Source: Acidobacteriaceae bacterium (GTDB lineage: Bacteria > Acidobacteriota > Terriglobia > Terriglobales > Acidobacteriaceae). Taken from it: DNA of 30,005 nucleotides. The stretch spans positions 1 to 30,005 of the forward strand of contig PMTP01000127.1 of NCBI GenBank assembly GCA_003167305.1. The letters are read 5' to 3'. The position numbers were made by a program, and so were the translations under genes. Positions 16,644 to 24,731 of the stretch are shown here, in pieces (the first letter of the stretch is position 1; each line of letters begins with the position of its first letter). The notes beneath the pieces are model-generated. The model saw only the letters and a program-made list of their open reading frames with translations. It had not been told where the DNA came from and ran no database searches.

Positions 16644-17591
16644 ATGACAGAGATTCGCTCCACCGTTATCCTCGGCTCCGGCTGCGCCGGACTCACTGCC
16701 GCCATCTACTCCGCCCGCGCCGGCCTCAACCCGCTGGTTCTGGAAGGCCATGAGCCCGGCGGCCAGCTTTCGATGACCACGCTGGTGGAGAACTTTCCCG
16801 GCTGGCCGGAGGGCATCCAGGGCCCTGAACTGATCGAAAACATGAAGAAGCAGGCCGCCCGCTTCGGCGCCACCTTCCAGCTTGCGCCTCTGGCTGCGGT
16901 GGATCTGAAGGAGAATCCCTTCCGGCTGCAAACCTCGGACGGCGAGATTCTGACACGCACGCTGATCGTCGCCTCGGGGGCCAGCGCGCGCTGGCTGGGG
17001 CTGCCGAGCGAACAGGCGCTGATCGGTCACGGCGTCTCCAGTTGCGCCACCTGCGACGGCTTCTTCTTCCGCGGCAAAGAGATTGCCGTGGTGGGCGGCG
17101 GCGATTCGGCGATGGAAGAGGCGCTCTTCCTCACCCGCTTTGCCTCCAAGGTCACGCTGCTCCATCGCCGCGAGGGTTTCCGCGCCTCCAAGATCATGCT
17201 CGACCGCGTCCAGGCTCATCCGCAGATCGTTCTCCGCCCCAACACCATTATCGAAGAGGTGCTGGGCGTCGATGAGAAGGAAGTCTGCGGCCTGCGCCTG
17301 CGCGATGTGGCCACCGGCGAGGTCACGACGCTCAACATCAGCGGCCTTTTTCTTGGCATCGGACATGAGCCCAATACGAAGGTTTTCGCCGGCCAGATCG
17401 ATCTTGACGGCGACGGCTATATTCGCACGTCTGGAAACGTCCTGGTCACAAAGGAAGGCGTGCCGCTGGCGGGCGTCTTTGCCTGCGGCGACGTGCAGGA
17501 CCGCCGCTATCGGCAAGCTATCACCGCCGCCGGCTCCGGCTGCATGGCCGCGCTCGAAGCGGAGAAGTTCCTCGATGAGCACGAGCATTGA
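16644..17591 (+). CDS. trxB: Thioredoxin reductase (NADPH), FAD-dependent
   Basis: TrxB passes electrons from NADPH through FAD to thioredoxin. The 315-aa protein has the FAD motif ILGSGCAGLTAAIYSARAG, with Cys in place of the usual Pro, then EPGGQL and the redox disulfide Cys134-Ala-Thr-Cys137 (SCATCDG). The NADPH motif VVGGGDSAMEEALFL and the C-terminal GVFACGDVQD FAD loop are also present. The start is the ATG at 16644-16646; an extension to 16530 adds unrelated residues. It is the first gene of an overlapped operon with yggS and yggU. A low-molecular-weight TrxB of normal length. Confidence 0.95.
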   Translation: MTEIRSTVILGSGCAGLTAAIYSARAGLNPLVLEGHEPGGQLSMTTLVENFPGWPEGIQGPELIENMKKQAARFGATFQLAPLAAVDLKENPFRLQTSDGEILTRTLIVASGASARWLGLPSEQALIGHGVSSCATCDGFFFRGKEIAVVGGGDSAMEEALFLTRFASKVTLLHRREGFRASKIMLDRVQAHPQIVLRPNTIIEEVLGVDEKEVCGLRLRDVATGEVTTLNISGLFLGIGHEPNTKVFAGQIDLDGDGYIRTSGNVLVTKEGVPLAGVFACGDVQDRRYRQAITAAGSGCMAALEAEKFLDEHEH

Positions 17592-18316
17592 GCAGTCTCA
17601 GAGATAATCTCGAACGGTTGGAAGAGGCGATCGCAGCCGCCTGCCACCGCGCCTCCCGCCCCCGCGCCGAAGTCGAACTGATGGCCGTCTCCAAGACCTA
17701 TCCAGCGGCGACGATTGCCGAAGCCGCCGCGCTCGGGCTCACGCTCTTCGGCGAAAACCGCGTGCAGGAGTTTGCTGGTAAAGAGGCAGCACTTGACCCG
17801 CTGCGCACACGCGCCGCGAACCCCATTCGCGTCCATCTCATCGGCCATCTGCAATCGAATAAAGCTCAGCGCGCCGTGGAATTATTTGACGGGATTGACT
17901 CGCTGGACTCGCTGCGCCTGGCCGAGCGATTGAATGAAGCAGCGGGTAGGTTGGGCAAGAGTCTGCCGGTGTTGATCGAGGTCAAGCTAAGTTCAGAAGA
18001 AAGCAAGGCAGGAATTGCCCCCAACTCCGCCGAGGCCGCGGAACTGCTGGAGCGGCTGCCTTCGCTCTCTCATTTGGAACTGCGCGGGCTGATGACGATT
18101 GCTCCCTTTGGCGTCTCCGAGGCCGAAACCCGAGCCTGTTTCCGCAGCCTGCGCCAGTGGCGCGATCGCTGGGCCGCGAGTTATTCGAAGCTCTCGTTCG
18201 ATGTGCTCTCGATGGGCATGAGCGGCGACTTCGATTTCGCTATCGAAGAGGGCGCAACCCGCATCCGCGTAGGCACGGCGCTCTTTGGAGCGCGCATAGC
18301 TCCGGAGGTGGACTGA
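17588..18316 (+). CDS. yggS: YggS/PLPBP family pyridoxal phosphate homeostasis protein
   Basis: This 242-aa single-domain type III-fold PLP-binding protein carries the PLP lysine in AVSKTYP (Lys36). It also has the family blocks LFGENRVQEF, HLIGHLQSNKAQ, LELRGLMTI and LSMGMSGDFDFAIEEGATRIRVG near the C-terminus. Family members buffer free PLP and have no known catalytic reaction. The start is a TTG that overlaps the trxB stop (TTGA, 17588-17591), implying translational coupling. It ends on a TGATG overlap with yggU, matching the widespread yggS-yggU neighbourhood. Confidence 0.93.
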   Translation: MSSLRDNLERLEEAIAAACHRASRPRAEVELMAVSKTYPAATIAEAAALGLTLFGENRVQEFAGKEAALDPLRTRAANPIRVHLIGHLQSNKAQRAVELFDGIDSLDSLRLAERLNEAAGRLGKSLPVLIEVKLSSEESKAGIAPNSAEAAELLERLPSLSHLELRGLMTIAPFGVSEAETRACFRSLRQWRDRWAASYSKLSFDVLSMGMSGDFDFAIEEGATRIRVGTALFGARIAPEVD

Positions 18317-18618
18317 TGCTGCGCGCGACCGCATCCGGAGTTACCTTGGCCGTTCGTGCTCAGCCCGGCGCAAAGAAGACCGCCATTACCGGCGTCTACG
18401 GCGAAGGCCCGGCGGCGCAACTGAAGATCGCCGTCCATGCGCCGCCGCTGGAAGGCCGCGCCAACCAGGCGCTGATCGCCTTTCTTGCTGAGACTTTTGG
18501 TTTGCCTAAGAATGCCGTTGAGTTAGTTAGCGGAGAGTTATCGCGGAGCAAGGTAATAATGCTGCGCGGAGTTACAGCAGAAAAGGCAAAAAAAACGCTG
18601 GACGATTTGTTGCAGTAA
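18316..18618 (+). CDS. yggU: DUF167 (YggU) family protein
   Basis: A 100-aa protein with the DUF167 signature: VRAQPGAKKTAITG at the N-terminus, LKIAVHAPPLEGRANQALIAFLA in the middle and SGELSRSKVIMLRG near the end. The biochemical role is unknown. The ATG overlaps the yggS stop by one base (TGATG), and GGAGGT lies six bases upstream (18304-18309), inside yggS. The last third is visibly richer in A and T than the first, and the AT-richer intergenic region follows. Confidence 0.92.
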   Translation: MLRATASGVTLAVRAQPGAKKTAITGVYGEGPAAQLKIAVHAPPLEGRANQALIAFLAETFGLPKNAVELVSGELSRSKVIMLRGVTAEKAKKTLDDLLQ

Positions 18619-19057
18619 TGAAACTAGTTTTCCCATTGCCAGTCATAGAGAGAACTCGCAAATACGGAGGCATCTCCGGAGCAAGAAAATGTCAAGAGGG
18701 CGAAGGCGAGGCGCGCAAAAGGGGCAAAAATTGGTCTTTTTTGGCAAAAAGCAGCCACTTTATGGCCAAATAATGGGCAAATTCGGGGGTTTACAGTTAA
18801 CAGTTAATTAACAGAAGGAATAGTGATCTGATTGAATCTATGCATGTTACAAGAAATTAAGGCGTTAAAACCGGCCTGAAACGCATAAGGGGGGTGGGGT
18901 CCACCTCGGCATGGAGCGGATTCGGAGCCAAATCACTCCCTTTTCCACAGTTTGCATTCAGCGCGTAACCGTTCGCCATCATTCCCTACTCCGATCTCCA
19001 ACTATTATTGTGCGCCTGTTGAAGATAATACTCTGCAATCCGCCTGCGATTTTCTGG
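18619..19057. other. AT-richer intergenic stretch without a recognised gene
   Basis: About 440 bases between the convergent yggU and peroxiredoxin genes. They hold homopolymeric A, T and G runs, a tandem CAGTTAA repeat (18794-18807) and the palindrome GTTAATTAAC (18803-18812). I see no tRNA, no clear GC-rich terminator and no reading frame with a believable start. Confidence 0.5.
18794..18812. repeat. Tandem CAGTTAA with overlapping GTTAATTAAC palindrome
   Basis: Two exact copies of CAGTTAA (18794-18800, 18801-18807) run into the perfect palindrome GTTAATTAAC (18803-18812). It may be a regulator-binding site or simple AT-rich sequence. Confidence 0.4.
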
Positions 19058-19711
19058 TTAGCGAAGAGAGGCCGTCAAGGAGGCCAGCGCCTCTTCCGGC
19101 TCAGGCCGCACGCGGAAATCCGCGTAAGCCTCGGCGAAGAGAACGCGCCCAGCGCGGTCAAGGACATAAGTCGCCGGCAGCGGCAGCTTCCAGCTCGACT
19201 CGCCGTTCACAAAGGGAATATTGATGAGAATGGACATATAGTACTCGCGCATATATTCGGGCACGGTGGTTGCCAGGCCGAACTTCTCGGCCAGTTCGCA
19301 GCCGGGGTCACAGAGCACGGGGAAGGGAAGCCCATGCTGGTCGGCCATGAAGTCGTTCTGCCGCTCGGTCTGCGGGCCGATGGCCACCATCAGCGCCCCG
19401 CGCTCGCGGATCGTGCCGTATAAGTCGCGCCATGCCTCTAACTCGGTGACGCAGTAAGGGCACCAGCGTCCGCGCAGAAACTTGATGACCAGAGGGCCCA
19501 GCGCGAGCATATCCTGAGAGCGCACCAGCCGCCCCGCTGCATCGTGCAACTCAAACTCCGGCGCCAGCGCGCCCACCGGCAAAATCCGCTCCTCGATCCC
19601 GGTAGCGAATAACTCCTCAACCGACCGCTCGCTGACAGCCAGCCGCTCCGCCTGCACAAGGTTCCGCGTATTCGCGGTAATCTCGTCGAGTTGGTCCTGG
19701 AGTGTGGTCAC
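19058..19711 (-). CDS. Peroxiredoxin-like AhpC/TSA family protein (WCPYC type)
   Basis: The 217-aa protein has an N-terminal helical segment of about 45 residues followed by a thioredoxin-fold AhpC/TSA domain (GALAPEFELHDAAGRLV). The redox motif is RGRWCPYC with Cys84 and Cys87, preceded by the strand VIKFLRG. The motif lies where peroxiredoxins have TxxC and looks thioredoxin-like, so it may act as a peroxidase or a disulfide reductase. No signal peptide, so cytoplasmic. It begins 17 bp after the ffh stop and is likely co-transcribed with ffh. Confidence 0.88.
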   Translation of the reverse strand: MTTLQDQLDEITANTRNLVQAERLAVSERSVEELFATGIEERILPVGALAPEFELHDAAGRLVRSQDMLALGPLVIKFLRGRWCPYCVTELEAWRDLYGTIRERGALMVAIGPQTERQNDFMADQHGLPFPVLCDPGCELAEKFGLATTVPEYMREYYMSILINIPFVNGESSWKLPLPATYVLDRAGRVLFAEAYADFRVRPEPEEALASLTASLR

Positions 19712-19728
19712 GACTACAACCGTCTTCC

Positions 19729-21123
19729 TTACCTTCCGAACCGCTGTTTCCCGCCCATGCCCATGGCGCCCAGGCCGCCGCGCATCATTTTTCCGGCCAT
19801 GCCGCCTTTGCCCATCTGTTTGAACATTTTAGCCATTTGGGCGTATTGGCGGAGGAGATTGTTTACGTCTTGCACCTGCGTCCCGCTGCCCGCCGCGATG
19901 CGCTTGCGGCGCGTGCCACTGATGATCTCGTGGTTGCGGCGCTCTTTGGGGGTCATCGAGTTGATGATCGCCTCCAGTCGCACGAACTGCTTTTGGTCCA
20001 CGTTCTTTGACGCTTGCTGTAACCCGGCAAATGGCCCCACCGAGGGCAGCATCTTCAAAATGCTCTCCATCGAGCCGAGCTTGCTGATCTGGCGCAACTG
20101 GTCGCGGAAGTCTTCGAGAGAGAAGCCGTCGCCGAGCAGAGCCTTCTTGGCAAACTCCTCGCCCTTCTTGCGGTCCATCGTCGATTCGGCCTTCTCGATC
20201 AGCGACATCATGTCGCCCATGCCCAGAATGCGGCCAACGATGCGGTCGGGATGGAACGGCTCGAAGGCGTCCGGCTTTTCGCCGGTGCCGATGAACTTGA
20301 TGGGCTGGCCGGTGACGTGGCGAATCGACAGCGCTGCGCCGCCTCGCGCATCGCCGTCCATCTTGGTCAGAATGACGCCGGTGAGGCCGAGCCGGGTGTG
20401 AAAATCTGCGGCGGAGTTGACCGCGTCCTGGCCGGTCATCGCATCGGCGATAAACAAAATTTCGCTGGGGTTGAGCAGCTTCTTCAACTGCTCCATCTCG
20501 CCCATCAACTCTTCGTCGATGTGCAGGCGGCCGGCGGTGTCCACGATCAGCGTGTCGCAGCCCATGTTGCGCGCCTCGCGGCGGGCCTCCTGCGCGAGCC
20601 GGTCCACCAGCGCCGGACCGGCAGGTTCATTCTTCTGGTCGCCTTCATAGAGCTTGGCTTCGATGGACTTGGCGACGACTTTGAGCTGCTCGCGCGCCGC
20701 TGGGCGATAGACGTCCACCGAGACCAGCATGGGCCGATGCCCGCCCTTTTTGAGCCATGCGGCCAGCTTGCCCGATGTGGTGGTCTTGCCGGAGCCTTGC
20801 AGGCCGGCCATCAGGATGACCGAAGGCGGCTGCGAGGCGAACTTGAAACGCGCCGTGTCCTTGCCCAGCAGCGTGATCAGTTCGTCGCGGACGATTTTGA
20901 TGACCTGCTCGGAGGGCGAGAGCGCGGTGAGCACTTCCGTGCCGACGGCCTTGACGCGAATCTGCTCGATCAGGTCGCGGACCACGTTGAGGTTGACGTC
21001 GGCTTCCAGCAGCGCCACGCGAATCTCGCGCAGGGCGTCGCTGATGTTCTCTTCGGTGAGCGTGCCCTGGCCGCGAAGGCTCTTGAAGGCGCGCTGGAGT
21101 TTGTCGGTAAGGTTTTCAAACAT
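19729..21123 (-). CDS. ffh: Signal recognition particle protein Ffh (SRP54)
   Basis: Ffh binds 4.5S RNA and signal sequences and docks with FtsY to deliver membrane proteins. The 464-aa protein has the N domain (residues 1-85) and a G domain with the P-loop GLQGSGKTTT near residue 107, DVYRPAAREQL, DTAGRLH and TKMDGDARGGAALS. A methionine-rich M domain ends in a Gly/Met tail (MGKGGMAGKMM). The ATG at 21121-21123 gives the canonical MFENL N-terminus. A TTG two codons upstream is possible but less likely. No 4.5S RNA gene was recognised nearby. Confidence 0.97.
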   Translation of the reverse strand: MFENLTDKLQRAFKSLRGQGTLTEENISDALREIRVALLEADVNLNVVRDLIEQIRVKAVGTEVLTALSPSEQVIKIVRDELITLLGKDTARFKFASQPPSVILMAGLQGSGKTTTSGKLAAWLKKGGHRPMLVSVDVYRPAAREQLKVVAKSIEAKLYEGDQKNEPAGPALVDRLAQEARREARNMGCDTLIVDTAGRLHIDEELMGEMEQLKKLLNPSEILFIADAMTGQDAVNSAADFHTRLGLTGVILTKMDGDARGGAALSIRHVTGQPIKFIGTGEKPDAFEPFHPDRIVGRILGMGDMMSLIEKAESTMDRKKGEEFAKKALLGDGFSLEDFRDQLRQISKLGSMESILKMLPSVGPFAGLQQASKNVDQKQFVRLEAIINSMTPKERRNHEIISGTRRKRIAAGSGTQVQDVNNLLRQYAQMAKMFKQMGKGGMAGKMMRGGLGAMGMGGKQRFGR

Positions 21124-21184
21124 GGTCAACTCAAGTGTATCGCGCCACCTGCGGTGGGGCAGCCGCGCTGCGCGCCATGGGTTC

Positions 21185-21221
21185 GTGGTCTCCCAGGTCT
21201 GAAAATCCAGACCTGGGCCAC
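21185..21221. repeat. Palindromic intergenic repeat between the VWA gene and ffh
   Basis: Perfect 10-nt arms CCCAGGTCTG (21192-21201) and CAGACCTGGG (21208-21217) have a 6-nt loop. They are flanked by further pairing of GTGG (21185-21188) with CCAC (21218-21221). Its form suggests a dispersed repeat. It lies after the VWA gene stop and could also act in transcription termination, although no U-run follows. Confidence 0.6.
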
Positions 21222-21254
21222 CCAGCGATTTTCACATACAAATCCATCGCGCTA

Positions 21255-22316
21255 CTACTGCGCCGCCGCCACAGGCTTCTTCGCCACCCGCGCCACGGGA
21301 AAATACCCGGTCCGTGTGCGGACGGTGAGCTTGCCCTGGCCCTTAGCCTCGGCGGTGACCTCGACGCGGCGGAAGCCTGGCTCGGTGGTCGGCTTGGTGG
21401 AGTGGTAGCCCAGCGTGTACTGGTTGCGAATGTCCCGCGCCACTTCGGCAGCGATCTGATCGACTTGCTCGATGCTCTTGGGAAAGAAGGCCATGCCGCC
21501 GGTCTCGGTGGAGAGCATCTCCAGCGCCCGGCGCGCGTGCTTCACCTCGGAGCGGCTCATCTCGTCGCCGAAGAGCAATCCAATCGTGTAGATGACCGGA
21601 CAGGAGAGTTGCTGAACGCGGCGGATGGTCTGCTCCAGGTTGAGGGTCGAGGCATTGTCTTCGCCGTCGGTGATGAGGATGAGCACCTGCTTGGGGCGCT
21701 TGGCGTCGGCCACCAGCTTGTCGGCCGAGGCCACCACCGCATCGTAAAGCGCCGTCCCGCCTCGGGCTTCGATGTGCCCAAGGCCTTCGCGCAGCCTGCT
21801 CACGTCAGAGGTGAAATCCTGGTCGATGATAGCCTCGTCACTGAAGTTGACCACGAAGGCTTCATCCTGGGGGTTGGAGGCCTCGATCAGGTCGAGAGCG
21901 CTCTTGTTCACCGAGGGGCGCTTGCGGCTCATCGAGCCGGAGTTGTCCACCACCAGCGCAATCGAGACAGGGAGATCGGTGTGCTGGAAGCTGATGAGCG
22001 TCTGCCTGACGCCGTCTTCGAGGACCTGGAACTCTTCCTTCTTCAGGTTCGGGGCCAGCCGGTTGTGGTCGTCGAGCACGGTGCAATTGAGGGCCACCTC
22101 TTCGACGTCGGTGTGCAGAACGTAGCCCTCACCCTCCCTGCGCAGAGCCGGCGGCGGGGGCGGTTCGCCATCCGGCGAGCGCACCGGGTCGCGGTCCACA
22201 GTGAGCGACGGAGCCGGTGCCGGAATCTGGGCCGGCGGCGCGGTTTGCTGCGCAGGCAACGGGTGGACCGCTCCGGCAAGAAGCAGCGCGAGAAGCGCAA
22301 GACGGCAAAGGCGCAT
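21255..22316 (-). CDS. Secreted VWFA-related Acidobacterial domain protein
   Basis: The 353-aa protein has a clear signal peptide (MRLCRLALLALLLAGAVHPLPA) and a proline-rich linker. A beta-rich segment with FQVLEDGVRQTLISF follows, then a von Willebrand A domain with an intact MIDAS start (DNSGSMS, Asp124). The TDGEDNAST strand and a C-terminal ARDIRNQYTLGYHS...GFRRVEV module are the hallmark of the acidobacterial VWA family. It should be periplasmic or surface-exposed and metal-dependent in binding a partner; no partner is evident. The ATG at 22314-22316 gives the best signal peptide; an ATG six codons upstream (22334) is the alternative. Confidence 0.92.
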   Translation of the reverse strand: MRLCRLALLALLLAGAVHPLPAQQTAPPAQIPAPAPSLTVDRDPVRSPDGEPPPPPALRREGEGYVLHTDVEEVALNCTVLDDHNRLAPNLKKEEFQVLEDGVRQTLISFQHTDLPVSIALVVDNSGSMSRKRPSVNKSALDLIEASNPQDEAFVVNFSDEAIIDQDFTSDVSRLREGLGHIEARGGTALYDAVVASADKLVADAKRPKQVLILITDGEDNASTLNLEQTIRRVQQLSCPVIYTIGLLFGDEMSRSEVKHARRALEMLSTETGGMAFFPKSIEQVDQIAAEVARDIRNQYTLGYHSTKPTTEPGFRRVEVTAEAKGQGKLTVRTRTGYFPVARVAKKPVAAAQ

Positions 22317-22545
22317 GGAAACGGGCTCAAGCATAGACAGTAAGTGGAGGCCATCCCGCTGGAGGATCGGCCCTTCACCTTCACTTTACGCCACTTGCCC
22401 GTGCCCGGTCAGATTCCACAGGCGGGCGCGGTTTTCACAGCCGCAGGAGTACAATCGACGCTAAGCGCATCGCGGCCCCGGAGTGAGCGATAGGAGGCTG
22501 CAGAGCGCAAATTCAACCCTTTGAACGTGGAGCAAGAGCTTCCCC

Positions 22546-23871
22546 ATGGCACGCATTTATCCTTTTCGCGCATGGCGCTACAATCCTTCCGTTGTTCGTC
22601 TGGATGACGTGGTCACCCAGCCCTACGACAAAATCTCTCCGGCGATGCAGCAGGCCTATTACCAGCGCAGCCCGTTTAACCTGGTGCGCATCATCCTGGG
22701 GCTGCCGGAACTCTTCGACTCCGAGCGCGGCGAGAGCGTCTATACCCGCGCGGCGCGCGACTTCAGCGCCTGGCGCGAGCAGGGCATTCTGGCGCAGGAA
22801 AAAGACCCCTGCATCTTCGCCTATTCGCAACGATTCAAGGTTCCCGGAACCGAAATCGTCAAGGAACGGCGCGGTTTTATCGCCCTCGGCAAGCTGCATG
22901 AGTACTCCGAAAAGGTCGTCTTCCGCCACGAGCAGACGCTCAGCAAGCCCAAGGGTGACCGACTGAAGCTGCTCGAGGCCACGCACGCGCATTATGGCCA
23001 GATTTTCATGCTCTATTCCGACCCGGCCGGCAGCATCGAGAAGATTTTGTATGACGGCGCCGGTCCCGCCGACGCCGAGACTACCGACGACTACGGTGTG
23101 CTGCATCGGCTGTGGAAGGTCAGCGAGCCGAATGTCATCAACCTACTGACCACAGCCATGGCCGATAAGAAGCTGATCATTGCTGACGGCCACCATCGCT
23201 ACGAAACCGCGCTGAACTATTCCAAAGAACACTCACCTGCCGCGCCCGCCAAGACCGAGTCCAGCACCAGCCAAGTGCTGCAGCCGGCTTACCCTGAGGC
23301 AGCGGTGATGATGACCTTCGTGAACATGGACTCCGGCGGACTGGTGATTCTACCCACCCACCGCGTGGTTCATAGCTTGACCAACTTCGACCCCGCCGAC
23401 TTTGCGCGCGCTGCCGAAGAGTTTTTCACCGTCGAGGCAATGCGTACGGCGGAGGCTTCGGACTACATCGGCGCACTGACAAGCCAGAAAGGAACGGCGT
23501 TTGTCGCAATCACGCGCGCCGGGGCATTCTTGCTGCGCGCGAAGCCGGAGCCTGTAGCCGCAGCGCTGGCCCACCTGCCCGAGCGCCAGCGCCAGCTCGA
23601 CTTGAGCTGCCTGCATTCCATCGTCCTCGACCGGCTCCTGGGCCTGGACGCGGAAAAGGTGCGCGAGCAGACTAATTTGCGCTATCTGCGCGACGCCACC
23701 GAGGCCGTCGAGCAGGTGCGCCGCGGAGAGGCTGATGTCGCCTTCCTGACGAATCCTGTTTTCATGGAGCAACTCAAGGAAGTGGCCTTTGCCGGCGACG
23801 TAATGCCGCAAAAATCCACTGACTTCTATCCCAAGCTGCTCAGCGGCTTGACGATTTATGCGCTGGACTAA
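22546..23871 (+). CDS. DUF1015 (COG4198) family protein
   Basis: The 441-aa protein is of normal length for the DUF1015 family. The N-terminus (IYPFRAWRYNP, then TQPYDKIS) and the central ADGHHRYETALNY motif (His216, His217) are diagnostic. The VTQPYD and GHHR blocks resemble ParB/sulfiredoxin-like nucleotide-binding motifs, which suggests a phosphotransfer or nucleotide-binding role. That is inference; I do not assign a reaction. It has no signal peptide. A GGAGC site is about 10 bases upstream of the ATG. The gene is divergent from the VWA gene and stands alone, followed by a palindromic repeat. Confidence 0.9.
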   Translation: MARIYPFRAWRYNPSVVRLDDVVTQPYDKISPAMQQAYYQRSPFNLVRIILGLPELFDSERGESVYTRAARDFSAWREQGILAQEKDPCIFAYSQRFKVPGTEIVKERRGFIALGKLHEYSEKVVFRHEQTLSKPKGDRLKLLEATHAHYGQIFMLYSDPAGSIEKILYDGAGPADAETTDDYGVLHRLWKVSEPNVINLLTTAMADKKLIIADGHHRYETALNYSKEHSPAAPAKTESSTSQVLQPAYPEAAVMMTFVNMDSGGLVILPTHRVVHSLTNFDPADFARAAEEFFTVEAMRTAEASDYIGALTSQKGTAFVAITRAGAFLLRAKPEPVAAALAHLPERQRQLDLSCLHSIVLDRLLGLDAEKVREQTNLRYLRDATEAVEQVRRGEADVAFLTNPVFMEQLKEVAFAGDVMPQKSTDFYPKLLSGLTIYALD

Positions 23872-23899
23872 GGATCTTCTGTATGAGTCGATGTTATGA

Positions 23900-23969
23900 A
23901 AGGGCACGACTTTAGTCGTGCCGTAAGGGTTGCATAATTAAAGCGGGCTTTAGCCCCGGAGGTAGCTTT
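23900..23969. repeat. Composite two-hairpin repeat overlapping the amidase ribosome site
   Basis: A first hairpin with 8-nt arms GGCACGAC (23903-23910) and GTCGTGCC (23915-23922) has loop TTTA. A second has GGGCT (23945-23949) and AGCCC (23952-23956) with a 2-nt loop. Both apexes share CTTTAG. From memory, paired hairpins of this kind (a CTTTAG or CTTCAG apex, then CCCC-GAGGTAGC) are dispersed in acidobacterial genomes; this was not checked. Confidence 0.65.
23958..23963 (+). promoter_or_regulatory. Shine-Dalgarno GGAGGT of the amidase, lying in the repeat
   Basis: A full GGAGGT is placed six bases before the TTG at 23970-23972. It decides the start and is contributed by the 3' end of the composite repeat. 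Confidence 0.6.
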
Positions 23970-24731
23970 TTGCCGGCAAGGCTGGAAATTCGGACTTTTC
24001 TCCATGCCTTTGACCGGGTATTCCTTGTTCGTCTTCTTTTTTGGGCGCTTCTTTCTTGCGTGGCCGCCGCGCAACCGGCCCCACCCGCTCCACAGGCTCG
24101 TTTTGTCGTGGTTCTCGACGCGGCCCACGGCGGCGACGACGCGGGCGGACGCCTTGCCAACAATCAGCTCGAAAAGTCCTTCACTCTCGCGCTCAGCGTG
24201 CGTCTGCGGTCGCTGCTCGGGGCGCGCGGCATTCAGGTGGTCACCACCCGCGAATCCGACGTGGGGGTCGAGCCGGAGAAGCGCGCGGAGATCGCCAACC
24301 ACGCTCAAGCCCAGGCCTGCCTGAGCCTGCACGCATCCGAAAACGGCCTGGGCGTATATCTATTTGCCTCTTCACTCTCGCCCGCTCTCCACCCCAGCGA
24401 CAAAGACCTGTCGCTGGGGACCCCGGTTCAGCCCACGCGCTTTGCCGCCTGGAAGACCGCGCAGACCGCCTGGGTGACGCGTTCGCTGGCGCTGGAAGGG
24501 GTGCTCCACTCCGCGCTGCAGCATGCTGGGATGAGCGTGACTCTGGGCCGCACTTCTCTGCCAGTCGTGGATAGCATGAGCTGCCCGGCCGTGGCTGTGG
24601 AGATTGCGCCGGAGATGGGTCCGGACAAGAAAGTCGCCGCCGGACTGGACGATCTCGACTACCAGGCCCGCGTTGCCGAGGCGCTGGCCGCGGCACTCGT
24701 GGAGTGGCGTTCGGAGGCTCATCAACCATGA
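23970..24731 (+). CDS. N-acetylmuramoyl-L-alanine amidase (Amidase_3) with an in-frame repeat insertion
   Basis: This enzyme cleaves the bond between MurNAc and the stem peptide of peptidoglycan. The 253-aa protein has a signal sequence (RVFLVRLLFWALLSCVAAA) after about 15 residues. The zinc-amidase landmarks are LDAAHGGDDAG with His53, NQLEKSF with Glu68, SLHAS with His121 and AVEIAP with catalytic Glu211. Residues 141-152 (HPSDKDLSLGTP) are encoded by the 39-bp palindromic repeat that also interrupts pyrE. They lie in a variable loop after the His121 strand. The TTG start is supported by GGAGGT six bases upstream. It overlaps the GerM-domain gene by four bases. Confidence 0.9.
   Translation: MPARLEIRTFLHAFDRVFLVRLLFWALLSCVAAAQPAPPAPQARFVVVLDAAHGGDDAGGRLANNQLEKSFTLALSVRLRSLLGARGIQVVTTRESDVGVEPEKRAEIANHAQAQACLSLHASENGLGVYLFASSLSPALHPSDKDLSLGTPVQPTRFAAWKTAQTAWVTRSLALEGVLHSALQHAGMSVTLGRTSLPVVDSMSCPAVAVEIAPEMGPDKKVAAGLDDLDYQARVAEALAAALVEWRSEAHQP
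24388..24426. repeat. 39-bp intragenic palindromic repeat, copy 2 (inside the amidase)
   Basis: Perfect 10-nt arms CCCCAGCGAC (24392-24401) and GTCGCTGGGG (24410-24419) surround an 8-nt loop, with the same flanks as the pyrE copy. It is read here from the plus strand as HPSDKDLSLGTP, opposite to the reading in pyrE, and without a frame break or stop. Confidence 0.85.

Noticed and set aside
18911..19423. Plus-strand 170-codon frame running from the intergenic gap into the peroxiredoxin gene
   Set aside because: Most of it is antisense to the peroxiredoxin gene, and the intergenic part shows no domain or ribosome site.
20251..21408. 385-codon plus-strand frame across ffh
   Set aside because: Shadow of ffh and the VWA gene, with no recognisable domain and no ribosome site.
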